DNA of 50,772 nt from CAZQKW01 sp964594075 (lineage in GTDB: Bacteria > Desulfobacterota > WTBG01 > CAIYCZ01). A program made the translations under genes and the position numbers. Every line of letters begins with the position of its first letter. The stretch's first letter is position 1. This document shows positions 1-7,796 of this stretch, piece after piece. The notes beneath the pieces were generated by a model. The model ran no database searches. It saw nothing but the letters and a program-made list of their open reading frames with translations, and was not told the origin of the DNA. The stretch lies in the NCBI GenBank assembly GCA_964594075.1, contig CAZQKW010000027.1:1-50772 (forward strand), given 5' to 3'.

Positions 1-66
1 AATGAAAATCAACTGCCCCTCTTTGATTCTTAAATTTTTTGGGGAAAGTCCTGATTTTTCTTTGTC

Positions 67-96
67 TTGACAATTACAGGGAATTTGCTGTAGAAG
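67..96 (+). promoter_or_regulatory. Candidate sigma-70 promoter of the first gene
   Basis: A perfect TTGACA (67-72) is followed after 18 nt by TAGAAG (91-96), a weak -10 with three consensus matches. Transcription would start near 103, just before the GGAG at 120-123 and the ATG at 129. Its position argues that the gene starts at 129 and not at the upstream in-frame TTG at 39. Confidence 0.35.
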
Positions 97-128
97 AAAA
101 TAATTTTAAATTAAATTATGGAGCAACC

Positions 129-626
129 ATGGCAGAACTTAAATCCCAGTCGGTATTCCTGGACAAACCCAAAATTGAAAAGCTGCTCGCCTCGAAAAAA
201 GACGGTGTATTATGCTTTACTGACGGCAATCGCCCCTATGGAGTTCCATTGACATACACGCTTTATGACAACGGCTTCTTATACTTTGGCCTGGGACTCA
301 GCGGCAGAAAATATGAGTGCTATAAAAAATGCAGAAATGTCTGTTTCACCGTCTTTGAGACATTTCAATCGGCGGGAGACCCCCTCCGGCGTGGCTGGTG
401 GAGCATTATTCTGGACGGCGAACTCTTTCAGGTCACAGATCCTGAAGAGATCATGGCAATTGGGGACCTGATGGAAACTCAGGGCATTTTCCCCCCTGGA
501 CTTAAAGAAAAATTTCTCGGCGCTATGTTAAAAAATCCTGAACACTCTAATTTTTTTAAAATGAAAATCACACACTTTGGCGGCAAAGAATTAGGCGAAT
601 ATCGGCCTGAAAAAGAAATTGACTAA
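129..626 (+). CDS. Pyridoxamine 5'-phosphate oxidase-like FMN-binding split-barrel protein
   Basis: A 165-residue protein from ATG 129, preceded by GGAG five bases upstream. The pattern is that of the PNPOx-like split barrel: an N-terminal helix (KPKIEKLLASKKDGVL), then strands around RPYGVPLTYTLYDNGFLYF, a G-rich turn with SGRKYECYKKCRNVCF, and a helical tail. Family members bind FMN or F420 and include small flavin reductases and haem-degrading proteins, so the substrate cannot be named. It is clearly related to the gene at 22344-22775, sharing the PYGV motif and the following SGR segment. It appears to stand alone, because the next gene faces it. The fold call is fairly safe; the reaction is unknown. 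Confidence 0.8.
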   Translation: MAELKSQSVFLDKPKIEKLLASKKDGVLCFTDGNRPYGVPLTYTLYDNGFLYFGLGLSGRKYECYKKCRNVCFTVFETFQSAGDPLRRGWWSIILDGELFQVTDPEEIMAIGDLMETQGIFPPGLKEKFLGAMLKNPEHSNFFKMKITHFGGKELGEYRPEKEID

Positions 627-654
627 CGAGCCTTCTCAGAAAAATGTAAACACT

Positions 655-864
655 CTATTCTTTCACTAACAGAACGTTCACCGCTTTGACGACAACCTTG
701 ACCGTGTCCCCTTTCTTAAGTCCCATTTCTTTTAATGAATTAACCGTCATGACTGACTCCATTGTTGAGGCAGCGGGAACTTTTACGCTGACCTCGCACA
801 TTACTGCGCCCTTTTTAATTGATGTGACTTTTCCTACTAATTGATTCCGGGCCCCGTATTTCAT
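655..864 (-). CDS. Single-domain molybdopterin/molybdate-binding (Mop, TOBE-type) protein
   Basis: A 69-residue protein matching the length and pattern of one Mop/molbindin domain: ARNQLVGKVTSIKKGAV near the N-terminus, then the EVSVKVPA and ESVMTVNSLKEMGLKKGDTV segments. Free-standing molbindins oligomerise and bind molybdate or tungstate in the cytoplasm. They serve as a store or buffer for the molybdenum cofactor pathway. The start is secure, with AGGAGG about five bases upstream of the ATG. No molybdate transporter or cofactor gene lies nearby. The gene converges on the split-barrel gene to its left with only about 28 bases between the stop codons. Confidence 0.85.
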   Translation of the reverse strand: MKYGARNQLVGKVTSIKKGAVMCEVSVKVPAASTMESVMTVNSLKEMGLKKGDTVKVVVKAVNVLLVKE

Positions 865-1122
865 AACGCACCTCCTCTGTTTAATTGGGTTGTTTCAAGA
901 AAAAACCACCAATGCGACAGAACATAATATTTCATAATATTTTCTGAACAGCACGTCTGCCGCTTATACTCTGTTTGTTCAACTGTTAATACTTTCTATA
1001 ACTTTATTATAGGTGCCTCCTGCATGCGTTTCAATCTAAATTTAAGTCGTTCCAAAGAAAACCTAAAAGAATTCTGCTCTCACCCTTCTGTATTCATAGG
1101 GCTTGCGTTTATTGTGCTCTAA

Positions 1123-2433
1123 CTAAAATTTAAAATTCAAATCTGTTTGAATCAGGTTTGCGGGATCGGCTGGACCGCTAATCTGTTCACTGCGCACATA
1201 CCTGGTTTGCACATTGATGTTCTTCCACAGCCCGTATCGGAACACCAGCTCATAGCCCGACACCCCGGTGTCGCCAAAGTAGAACTCTGAATCAGGCAAT
1301 ATGTCCGGAACTGCATTCTTCTCCAACCGCCGCCAGTTGCCCTTGAAATACCACTGTCCCTTATCAACAACTTTTTCGTCCCCGAATATAAACCCGGTCA
1401 GATAGCCAGTCTTACCATTGGAGGTGGCAACATTGTTACTATATTCTCCGAACAAACCGGCATAACGTATCGGCGCTAACCAGGAAATCGGATTTCTGAG
1501 GCCCACTTCTGCGGTCATGGTTGCTAAATTATATTGGTATTTATACAACTTGGTTGTTCCCTTGGTAACGTAGGTATTTGTGCCGCTGGAGTATTTCTGC
1601 TGCGGCTTGTCCTGAAAGTTCTCAAATGAGGTATATCCGGCCGCAAACTTTGCTTGCACCCCCGAATCTGACTTCCAGGAAACCCCCGGCTGAATTACCC
1701 ACATCCACGGATCTTGCGGCGTGTTGTTCTTATTATCCTGCAGCACGAAAGTTCCGGCATTAAGCAGCAGGTTCAAACAGGGATTTATCGGATAGGCTAC
1801 CTGGGCTGCTACACCCTCAGGATTGATGTCTTCATCCCACAACAGTTGCGAAACGGTATAGATGGGATTAGCCATTTTACCGCCTTCCAATTTTAGCCAT
1901 GGGTAGGGACTATATTCAACGTAGGCATAGTTGATATTAACCTGCTTCTTATCCCAGTCGTTGCCGAAGGACTGGTTTGCCGAGCGCGGGTCATTGCCGC
2001 CACTGGCAAGACCAAAGATGAATTTAACTTTTTTGGCAACCTCGATGTCCAAATTTAACCGCACTCGGAACCGCCCCTGGCTTTGCGACCGATTATCATC
2101 TACCTCAGTGTAATTGTAACGTAGTCTAACATCACCGTAAAGCTTGGTTTTCCTCACCCACTCGGGAAGTAAGGCGATTTTGCCTTCAGACACATCGTGC
2201 GCCACTGCTGCTTTGGCTTCAGTTATCGCTTGTTCCTTTTCTTTAGCCGCTTCCTGCTTTGTTTCGGCGAGAATTTTTTCTCCTTCTTCCTTGCTGAGAA
2301 TTCCCTTCTCTACCAGCTTGCGTACCAGGATATCAACTTCGCCGGCTGATACTACGTCACTATCATTAACCAAAATCAAAACAGTTAGAGCTGCTATTGT
2401 TAAAGCCATAGCTACTATTTTTTTCATATTCAT
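1123..2433 (-). CDS. Putative outer-membrane porin (Porin_5-like beta-barrel)
   Basis: A 436-residue precursor. It has a signal peptide (MNMKKIVAMALTIAALTVLI and on to about residue 30). Residues 33-80 are helical and charged (LVRKLVEKGILSKEEGEKIL, then EAAKEKEQAITEAK), as is usual for the periplasmic SLH-like or coiled-coil part of these porins. From about residue 90 there are alternating aromatic beta-strands (KLYGDVRLRYNYTE, INYAYVEYSPYPWLKLEGGK). The chain ends in LNFKF, a typical C-terminal aromatic barrel signal. It would form a diffusion channel in the outer membrane; substrate unknown. A GGGGG-rich ribosome site lies just before the ATG. The start is 11 bases after the stop of the secreted-protein gene 2445-2954, so the two are probably co-transcribed. 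Confidence 0.8.
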   Translation of the reverse strand: MNMKKIVAMALTIAALTVLILVNDSDVVSAGEVDILVRKLVEKGILSKEEGEKILAETKQEAAKEKEQAITEAKAAVAHDVSEGKIALLPEWVRKTKLYGDVRLRYNYTEVDDNRSQSQGRFRVRLNLDIEVAKKVKFIFGLASGGNDPRSANQSFGNDWDKKQVNINYAYVEYSPYPWLKLEGGKMANPIYTVSQLLWDEDINPEGVAAQVAYPINPCLNLLLNAGTFVLQDNKNNTPQDPWMWVIQPGVSWKSDSGVQAKFAAGYTSFENFQDKPQQKYSSGTNTYVTKGTTKLYKYQYNLATMTAEVGLRNPISWLAPIRYAGLFGEYSNNVATSNGKTGYLTGFIFGDEKVVDKGQWYFKGNWRRLEKNAVPDILPDSEFYFGDTGVSGYELVFRYGLWKNINVQTRYVRSEQISGPADPANLIQTDLNFKF

Positions 2434-2444
2434 ATACCCCCTTC

Positions 2445-2954
2445 TTACTTTGCCGGCGGGGCAAAGGTGTAGGTCTGTTTGATTGTGACCGGGAACTCGG
2501 GATCACTGTAAGGCCTGATGGCAAAGGTGAAAAACAGCCCCAGACCGTAGGGAACGGAAGAAACCTTGACCGTAAATTTGCCGCCACTCACATAGTTCCA
2601 TTTGTAAGCCGGGGTTGTGCCCATGATGCCCGCTACCGCCACCGCCACATCGCCACTGGCAATTGATGGTTCCGTGGTGATGGAGAACTCCAGAGGGGTT
2701 GGCTCGATCACAGTATCGGGCAGAGCCAGGATGTAGCTGGTGTGGAAGATGCGCTGGTCATTGCGGCAGACATCGGGCAGCTCAAATGAGATTTTTTGTG
2801 AAACGCCCGGAAAGAGCAGGATGAAATCAGGGTTGTCAAAAATTGGTTCTGCCTGCACGACGAGCGGGGTACAGAGGAATACCATGCTGATTGCCAGCAT
2901 CCCTGCTGCAAAAGAAATTTTTTGAGTGCTTGAATTTGTCTTTCTGTTTTTCAT
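2445..2954 (-). CDS. Exported protein of unknown function, upstream of porin
   Basis: A 169-residue protein with a signal peptide (hydrophobic stretch around residues 14-34, probable cut after VVQA). The mature part is beta-rich, with FPGVSQKISFELPDVC near its start and a Pro-rich end. I do not recognise a family. The start is firm: AAGGAGG lies seven bases before the ATG. It precedes the porin with an 11-base gap, so it may be a periplasmic partner of that porin. Its size and the segment hydrophobic-PG-(S/T)-x-x-I loosely recall the small exported protein at 13101-13568, but the resemblance is too weak to call homology. Confidence 0.6.
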   Translation of the reverse strand: MKNRKTNSSTQKISFAAGMLAISMVFLCTPLVVQAEPIFDNPDFILLFPGVSQKISFELPDVCRNDQRIFHTSYILALPDTVIEPTPLEFSITTEPSIASGDVAVAVAGIMGTTPAYKWNYVSGGKFTVKVSSVPYGLGLFFTFAIRPYSDPEFPVTIKQTYTFAPPAK

Positions 2955-3511
2955 GGCGACCTCCTTTCCTGACTATTCCTCGAAAAAATCACTACAATCA
3001 CTTTTTAGAATCCATAAGGCTTCCATTTGCACTCCAATAACACTCCTAAAAGAGTATGTCAACAAATATTTCAATTTTAACACCCTGAATTTACGCTATT
3101 TTTATTCAATCCGTGACATGCCCGTGTTTAACATGATGTTCTGCCGACCTGAAATTATGCATCAAGCACCTTATGTTTTAACAAATATTAAAGCCAGCGG
3201 CCGGTTCAGGGGATGATTAATTGAAAATACAATTTGCTCAGTTGCCCAGCTTGCGTACTTCTTCTCAAAATGATAATAATTTATTGGTCGTCAATGTTGT
3301 CCATAATACGAGATCGCCACGTCCCGCGCTGCGGGACTCGCGATGACAACCTACGGTAAAATAATCATATTATTGTCATTGCGCGGAATCCCGCAGAGCG
3401 GGATGACGAAGCACTCTCGTTTTTAAAAATCATGTAAAAACAAAATGTTAATGCCCTATTTGGGACAGAAATGATTGCTCGTATATATATTCAGGTGAAA
3501 GGAATAAAAAC
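2955..3511 (+). other. Intergenic region between divergent genes, with palindromic repeats
   Basis: 557 bases between the secreted-protein/porin unit (minus) and the cytochrome c peroxidase (plus). It must hold the promoters of both, but I see no convincing -35/-10 pair. The left half is A+T-rich. Positions 3311-3412 carry a pair of palindromic repeats (listed separately). No credible gene was found in it. Confidence 0.6.
3311..3412. repeat. Pair of inverted REP-like palindromic elements
   Basis: Two related palindromic units lie head to head. The first (3311-3347), read on the minus strand, begins GTCATCGCGAGTCCCGC and folds at gtcccgc/gcgggac (3321-3337). The second (3375-3412), read on the plus strand, begins GTCATTGCGCGGAATCCCGC and folds at atcccgc/gcgggat (3388-3404). 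Such extragenic palindromes recur in many bacterial chromosomes and often mark ends of transcripts. Only this pair was noticed in the window. Confidence 0.7.
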
Positions 3512-4555
3512 ATGGAGAAATTAGCCTCAGTTGTTTTATTGATTGTTGCTTCCATCTTATTTGTCTCAACCTCGCATGCAGCAGATCCTGTTATGCAGCA
3601 GGCACAGGCTATCTTTAAGCCCATCCCCAACAATCCTCCGCAGAATGAAAAAAATCCTATAACCGCGGAAAAGGTTGAATTGGGGAAAATGCTCTATTTT
3701 GATCCGCGTCTTTCAAAGAGCATGTTGATTAGCTGTAATACCTGCCATAACCTCGGCCTTGGCGGCGCTGACTTTCAGGAAACTTCAATCGGTCATAAAT
3801 GGCAGAAAGGTGGCAGAAATTCTCCCACCGTGTTCAATGCGATCTTCAATATTGCTCAGTTCTGGGATGGCAGAGCACCTGATCTAATGGAGCAAGCCAA
3901 GGGGCCGGTTCAGGCATCGGTAGAAATGAATAACAGCCCGGAACAGGTAATAAAAACCCTGAACAGTATGCAGGGTTATGTCAGCATGTTTAAAAAGGTT
4001 TTTGGCGACAGTCCCGATCCCGTCACCTTTGATAACATGGCAAAAGCGATTGAAGCATTTGAGTCAACGTTGCTTACACCCGATTCTCCATTTGACCGAT
4101 TTCTTGCTGGCGATGCGCAGGCATTAACCGCGCGAGAAAAACAAGGGTTGCAACTCTATATGAACAAGGGATGCGGCGGCTGCCATGGGGGGATAAATAT
4201 GGGGGGCTCAGGTTACTTCCCGTTTGGTGTTGTGGAAAAGCCACAAGAGGAAATTACTGCTGGTGATCTCGGCCGCTTTAAATTCACCGGCGTGAAGGCA
4301 GATCTGTATGTGTTTAAAGCCCCTTCCCTCAGGAATATTGCGCTTACTGCCCCCTATTTTCACTCAGGCAAAATCTGGTCTTTGAAATCAGCAGTGGCGC
4401 TCATGGGCTCCGCACAGCTTGGAATTAAGCTGTCAGATGATGATATTGATAAAATTGAGGGTTTTCTCAGAACGACAACTGGCATTCAACCCAAAATTAC
4501 TTATCCGGAATTGCCTTCCCCGGGTAAAGATACCCCGATACCAAAAATTGATTAA
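3512..4555 (+). CDS. Di-haem cytochrome c peroxidase (CCP/MauG family)
   Basis: A 347-residue periplasmic protein. A signal peptide ends at about SHA/ADP (residues 21-24). Two c-type haem motifs are present: CNTCH at residues 75-79 and CGGCH at residues 221-225. Around the first haem are the family segments LGKMLYFDPRLSKS, GGRNSPTVFNA and FWDGRAPDLMEQA, and near the C-terminus KAPSLRNIALTAPYFHSG. The length fits bacterial di-haem peroxidases, which reduce hydrogen peroxide with electrons from small cytochromes or quinol. MauG-like members do other oxidations and cannot be excluded. AAAGGA lies about nine bases before the ATG. It is apparently monocistronic. No electron-donor cytochrome gene lies nearby. 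Confidence 0.92.
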   Translation: MEKLASVVLLIVASILFVSTSHAADPVMQQAQAIFKPIPNNPPQNEKNPITAEKVELGKMLYFDPRLSKSMLISCNTCHNLGLGGADFQETSIGHKWQKGGRNSPTVFNAIFNIAQFWDGRAPDLMEQAKGPVQASVEMNNSPEQVIKTLNSMQGYVSMFKKVFGDSPDPVTFDNMAKAIEAFESTLLTPDSPFDRFLAGDAQALTAREKQGLQLYMNKGCGGCHGGINMGGSGYFPFGVVEKPQEEITAGDLGRFKFTGVKADLYVFKAPSLRNIALTAPYFHSGKIWSLKSAVALMGSAQLGIKLSDDDIDKIEGFLRTTTGIQPKITYPELPSPGKDTPIPKID

Positions 4556-4800
4556 CTCTGAGACCATTCAGCGGGCATGATTGCATTGATCGCTCACACC
4601 CTCAACAGGATAAACACAGACCTACAATCCGGCAGGGCCGTTACTCTTTCAATCAGCCATGGTGCTGCCATGAACCAGAATGAGCACATAGAAACATCAG
4701 CAAAGGTTGACGCTGTCACAACCGCAACATTTGAAATCTCACGCCACCGCGTCTCATTAATAAATAAGCCGCTGCCGGCGCAGAAAAAAGAGAAGGGATT

Positions 4801-5487
4801 TTAGCGATAGGCCATTATGCTGTAGATAATTTTGGCGCCGGCTTTTATGGTCCCGGCTATGGTGCCCGTAATCTTTGATTTGCCAATGCGCTGACGATAT
4901 CTGACCGGAATCTCTCTTATTGCAAGTCCGTTTCGCACCGCTTTGATTTGCATTTCCACCGTCCATCCAAAATTCTTATCTTGCATGTTCAGTTTTTGTA
5001 GCGCACTAAACCGTATTGCGCGAAACGGACCAAGGTCAGTATAGCGGTGACGATAAAGAAGATAGATAAGCCATGTCGCAAATTTGTTTCCCCAGTATGC
5101 GTGAGGCAGAAGAACTTTTTTTCCATCACCCCCCATCAGCCGTGAGCCAATAACCAAATCAGCCGTACCCTGGATGAGGGGCTCTATCAGTTGGGCTATT
5201 TCCTCCGGGAAATCACTATAATCTCCGTCCAGAAAAACAATAATGTCCGGGCTGGCAACGTTTGCAATTCCTTTTAAACAGGCTGCTCCATATCCGCGCA
5301 CCGGCTCTCTTACCACCCGTGCCCCCGCATCCCGGGCAATGTGTGCGGTATCATCAGTTGACCCATTGTCAACGACAATGATTTCATCCACCAGGCTTTT
5401 AGGTATGTCCTTTATTACCAGCCCGATTGAATCCTGCTCGTTGAGTGCCGGGATGATAACGGAAATCCTTGCCTTGCGCGTATTCAT
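4801..5487 (-). CDS. Family 2 glycosyltransferase (polyprenyl-phosphate sugar synthase-like)
   Basis: A 228-residue GT-A enzyme with no membrane segment. Motifs in order: ISVIIPALNEQDSIG (residues 8-22), VVDNGSTDDT, the acceptor-site segment EPVRGYGAACLKGI, the metal-binding FLDGDYSDFPEEI, and GSRLMGGD. This order is typical of the DPM1/DPG synthase-like group, which moves a sugar from UDP or GDP to a polyprenyl phosphate. The start codon overlaps the stop of the upstream gene by 4 nt (ATGA), so it is the last gene of a three-gene operon. With the GT-C-type membrane protein two genes upstream it would make the lipid-linked sugar donor used there (inference). Confidence 0.85.
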   Translation of the reverse strand: MNTRKARISVIIPALNEQDSIGLVIKDIPKSLVDEIIVVDNGSTDDTAHIARDAGARVVREPVRGYGAACLKGIANVASPDIIVFLDGDYSDFPEEIAQLIEPLIQGTADLVIGSRLMGGDGKKVLLPHAYWGNKFATWLIYLLYRHRYTDLGPFRAIRFSALQKLNMQDKNFGWTVEMQIKAVRNGLAIREIPVRYRQRIGKSKITGTIAGTIKAGAKIIYSIMAYR

Positions 5488-6107
5488 GAAGCACTCAACT
5501 CCAGAAAGCTATAATATTTCAAATCCTCGACCCGGTCCACGTCTCGCAATGTCGGCAGCAGGCTAACAGATAAACCTGCTGCTTTTATTTTGTCGCAGGT
5601 CTGGTGAAAAACTTTTTCAGTACCCCACTCAATATCCTGAAAAATGTCGTCCCGTTGCTGTCGTAACCCTATGAGATAATAGCCGCCATCATAAGCTGGA
5701 CCGATAACAATATCCTTGTGTTGCAACTGGGCAAAACCCTGCTGGATAATCTGACGGGAAATATCAGGGCAGTCGCTGCCAATCAGGATCACCTGTTTAC
5801 ATCCACTTTCAAATGCATAAGTGAAAGCGTTGCGCATGCGCTCCCCCAGATCAACTCCCTTCTGTGCAGAGAACTGGGCCTTGCTGGTCAGCCATGTTCT
5901 CACCAGATGCTTGTCATCTTTTGGGTCAAAACATATTTCAACAGCATAATCCGCAGCCTCTTGAGGCGCGGTATTGTTTACTACCGTCTCTGCAATCTGC
6001 CGGTAAATTTTTGTCGCTGCCTCCAGCCCAATATGCTGCGCAAGGCGCAGTTTAACCGTTCCAGGTGCAGGATATTTTACAAACACGATTAAAAGGTTTT
6101 CGTTCAT
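5484..6107 (-). CDS. DUF2064 / TIGR04282-type glycosyltransferase-like protein
   Basis: A 207-residue soluble protein of the nucleotide-diphospho-sugar transferase superfamily. The opening LLIVFVKYPAPGTVKLRLAQ contains the family's K-P-x-x-G-x-x-K-x-R-L pattern. ILIGSDCPDIS, GPAYDGGYYLIGL and the closing LRDVDRVEDL are the other signature blocks. Members were first named from arsenosugar gene clusters, but most occur in general glycan or lipid sugar clusters like this one. No arsenic gene is nearby, so the arsenosugar name should not be carried over. It overlaps both neighbours by 4 nt and is translationally coupled to the GT2 and GT-C genes. Confidence 0.85.
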   Translation of the reverse strand: MNENLLIVFVKYPAPGTVKLRLAQHIGLEAATKIYRQIAETVVNNTAPQEAADYAVEICFDPKDDKHLVRTWLTSKAQFSAQKGVDLGERMRNAFTYAFESGCKQVILIGSDCPDISRQIIQQGFAQLQHKDIVIGPAYDGGYYLIGLRQQRDDIFQDIEWGTEKVFHQTCDKIKAAGLSVSLLPTLRDVDRVEDLKYYSFLELSAS

Positions 6108-7495
6108 ACAGTGCTGTTACTCTTTTTGAAACTTCGCACGCTGTCATAAAGCAGCAGGCAGTAGAAAGGTGTATATTCGCCTATTTTTACCCATACATTT
6201 TCCTTCCAGATGCCCGCATCTATATACCCCTTCCAAACCAGATACGACAGAAAAACAGTGCCGCTCAGCATGAGCCAGGCACGGTTGGGAATAATCACCA
6301 GCAGCGGGATGATCCAACAAAGATACCACGGATACAGCACGGGCGTAAGCACAAAGGTGCTACCCATAAGGATGAAAACTGTACGGTAGATTGATTCCGG
6401 CTCCACATCTGCCGCATGCACGGCCCTTCGCAAAACAAACCAGAGCAGAACGCCAAAAAGCGCTGCTGCTGAAATGATTCGTGCCCTCAGACCATCCCCG
6501 CACAGAAACTGCACTACTTCATAGACAGAAGCATTAAAAACCCATCGCTGGGAATAGTGAATCAGCGAATCGAAGATTTTCTCTCCGGCACTGACAAAGG
6601 GACCATAACCGAGAGCAACGATCGCTCCAAAAACAAACAGCCGTAGCGCTTTCCGAGTTCCGAGCATAAACGGTAAGAATAGTACGGGAAGAAATTTGAT
6701 TAAAAACGACAGGGTCACGGTAATTATTGAGACCAGATTTTTTCTTTTTATAAAAAGATACAGAGCGAGCATGAGAAAAAATATTCCCGCGCTGTCCAGG
6801 TGTCCGCTTCCGGCAAATTCCACGATAACCAGCGGATTCCAGGCATAAATAATAACATTGAGGGGCGACATATGAAGTGCGTATAACGTGCGCACAAGTA
6901 TCCCGATGGTGAACAGATCAAACAGAATGAACGTCATTTTCATTGCGCTAACGGTGGAACTCACGTGCGCGCAGAGCCGAAATATGAAGAGACTGAGCGG
7001 CGGGTAAATCGTGGCCAACTGCGGATGATTAATTCGGGGAAATATTTCTGCATCACGCAATGCGGCAAGGGACGGGTTCTCGGGGGCATACACAAAGGGG
7101 TTCCAGCCAGCAGCAAAAATTTTTCCCTCCCAGACATACCGGTAAATGTCGTCTGATAATTCCGGAGTGCTGAACCACAAGATTAAACGAAAGCCGCAGG
7201 CGCACAAAATAACACTCTTAAGCAACCACTTAGTATCTGCATCTGATACGGGATTTCCTGAAAGAAAGACCTGATTTGCTTGGCCATACCGCGCGGCACG
7301 CTGAATATGCATCATAGCAAGTGCTGCAACAAAAAACATAAACGCAACAAAAAACCATATTTGTGCCCAGATGATGTCCTGGCGCAAATCTCCCCGCAGC
7401 GATAAGCTCATATAACAAACTCCCTGTCCGGCTGCGAGCGCCAAAAGAATGCTACGCGTGTGTTTTACATTCGTCATTCGCAATTCGCAGCACAT
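6104..7495 (-). CDS. Integral membrane GT-C-type glycosyltransferase (GT87/DUF2029-like)
   Basis: A 463-residue protein with about ten hydrophobic segments through its whole length. The first loop carries FSTPELSDDIYRYVWEGKIFAAG, with the acidic pair expected of GT-C enzymes, and is followed by NPFVYAP and HPQLATIYPPLSLFIF. This layout is that of bacterial mannosyltransferase-like GT87/GT-C proteins, which take sugars from polyprenyl-phosphate carriers on the outer face of the membrane. The donor may be made by the GT2 at 4801-5487. Start at 7495 or seven codons in (7477); an AGGA 11 bases upstream slightly favours 7495. The sugar and the acceptor are not readable from the sequence. Confidence 0.72.
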   Translation of the reverse strand: MCCELRMTNVKHTRSILLALAAGQGVCYMSLSLRGDLRQDIIWAQIWFFVAFMFFVAALAMMHIQRAARYGQANQVFLSGNPVSDADTKWLLKSVILCACGFRLILWFSTPELSDDIYRYVWEGKIFAAGWNPFVYAPENPSLAALRDAEIFPRINHPQLATIYPPLSLFIFRLCAHVSSTVSAMKMTFILFDLFTIGILVRTLYALHMSPLNVIIYAWNPLVIVEFAGSGHLDSAGIFFLMLALYLFIKRKNLVSIITVTLSFLIKFLPVLFLPFMLGTRKALRLFVFGAIVALGYGPFVSAGEKIFDSLIHYSQRWVFNASVYEVVQFLCGDGLRARIISAAALFGVLLWFVLRRAVHAADVEPESIYRTVFILMGSTFVLTPVLYPWYLCWIIPLLVIIPNRAWLMLSGTVFLSYLVWKGYIDAGIWKENVWVKIGEYTPFYCLLLYDSVRSFKKSNSTV

Positions 7496-7796
7496 TGGAC
7501 GGTTGAGTTCCTGCTGCCAGGTTCATCTACCAGCGCACCATAGCAACTGCTGCCGTTACCAGCCGTGCCGGCAGAACAGTGTTCGGCAAAAGTAATGTCG
7601 GTGTCTTTACGTTTGCACCTGATTTCAGCTGCCGTTCTTTTATCCATTTTCTGATTACCATAAGGGGATGCTGGATATGGTAGTGGAAACACGTTTGATT
7701 ACACCGATTACCCGGATTTATGTGCACCGTTGAAACCGGCTGTTTGGTTATGTTTATTGTATCCGGCAACCAGAATTCCTGTGCTGGCATATGGTG
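7496..7796 (-). other. Intergenic gap inside the glycosyltransferase group
   Basis: 301 bases between two minus-strand glycosyltransferase genes. An open frame of 87 codons (7527-7790) shows no recognisable domain, has no ribosome site and has an unlikely composition; I do not call it. The gap probably holds the terminator of the upstream gene and the promoter of the three-gene operon, but no clear signal was found. Confidence 0.5.

Noticed and set aside
4577..4804. 75-codon open frame after the cytochrome c peroxidase
   Set aside because: No ribosome site, no recognisable content, and it runs into the end of the convergent glycosyltransferase gene.
5484..6107. Arsenosugar biosynthesis function
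   Set aside because: The family name comes from some arsenic clusters; no arsenic gene is in this window.
7527..7790. 87-codon minus-strand frame between two glycosyltransferase genes
   Set aside because: No ribosome site or domain; its composition does not resemble the coding genes around it.
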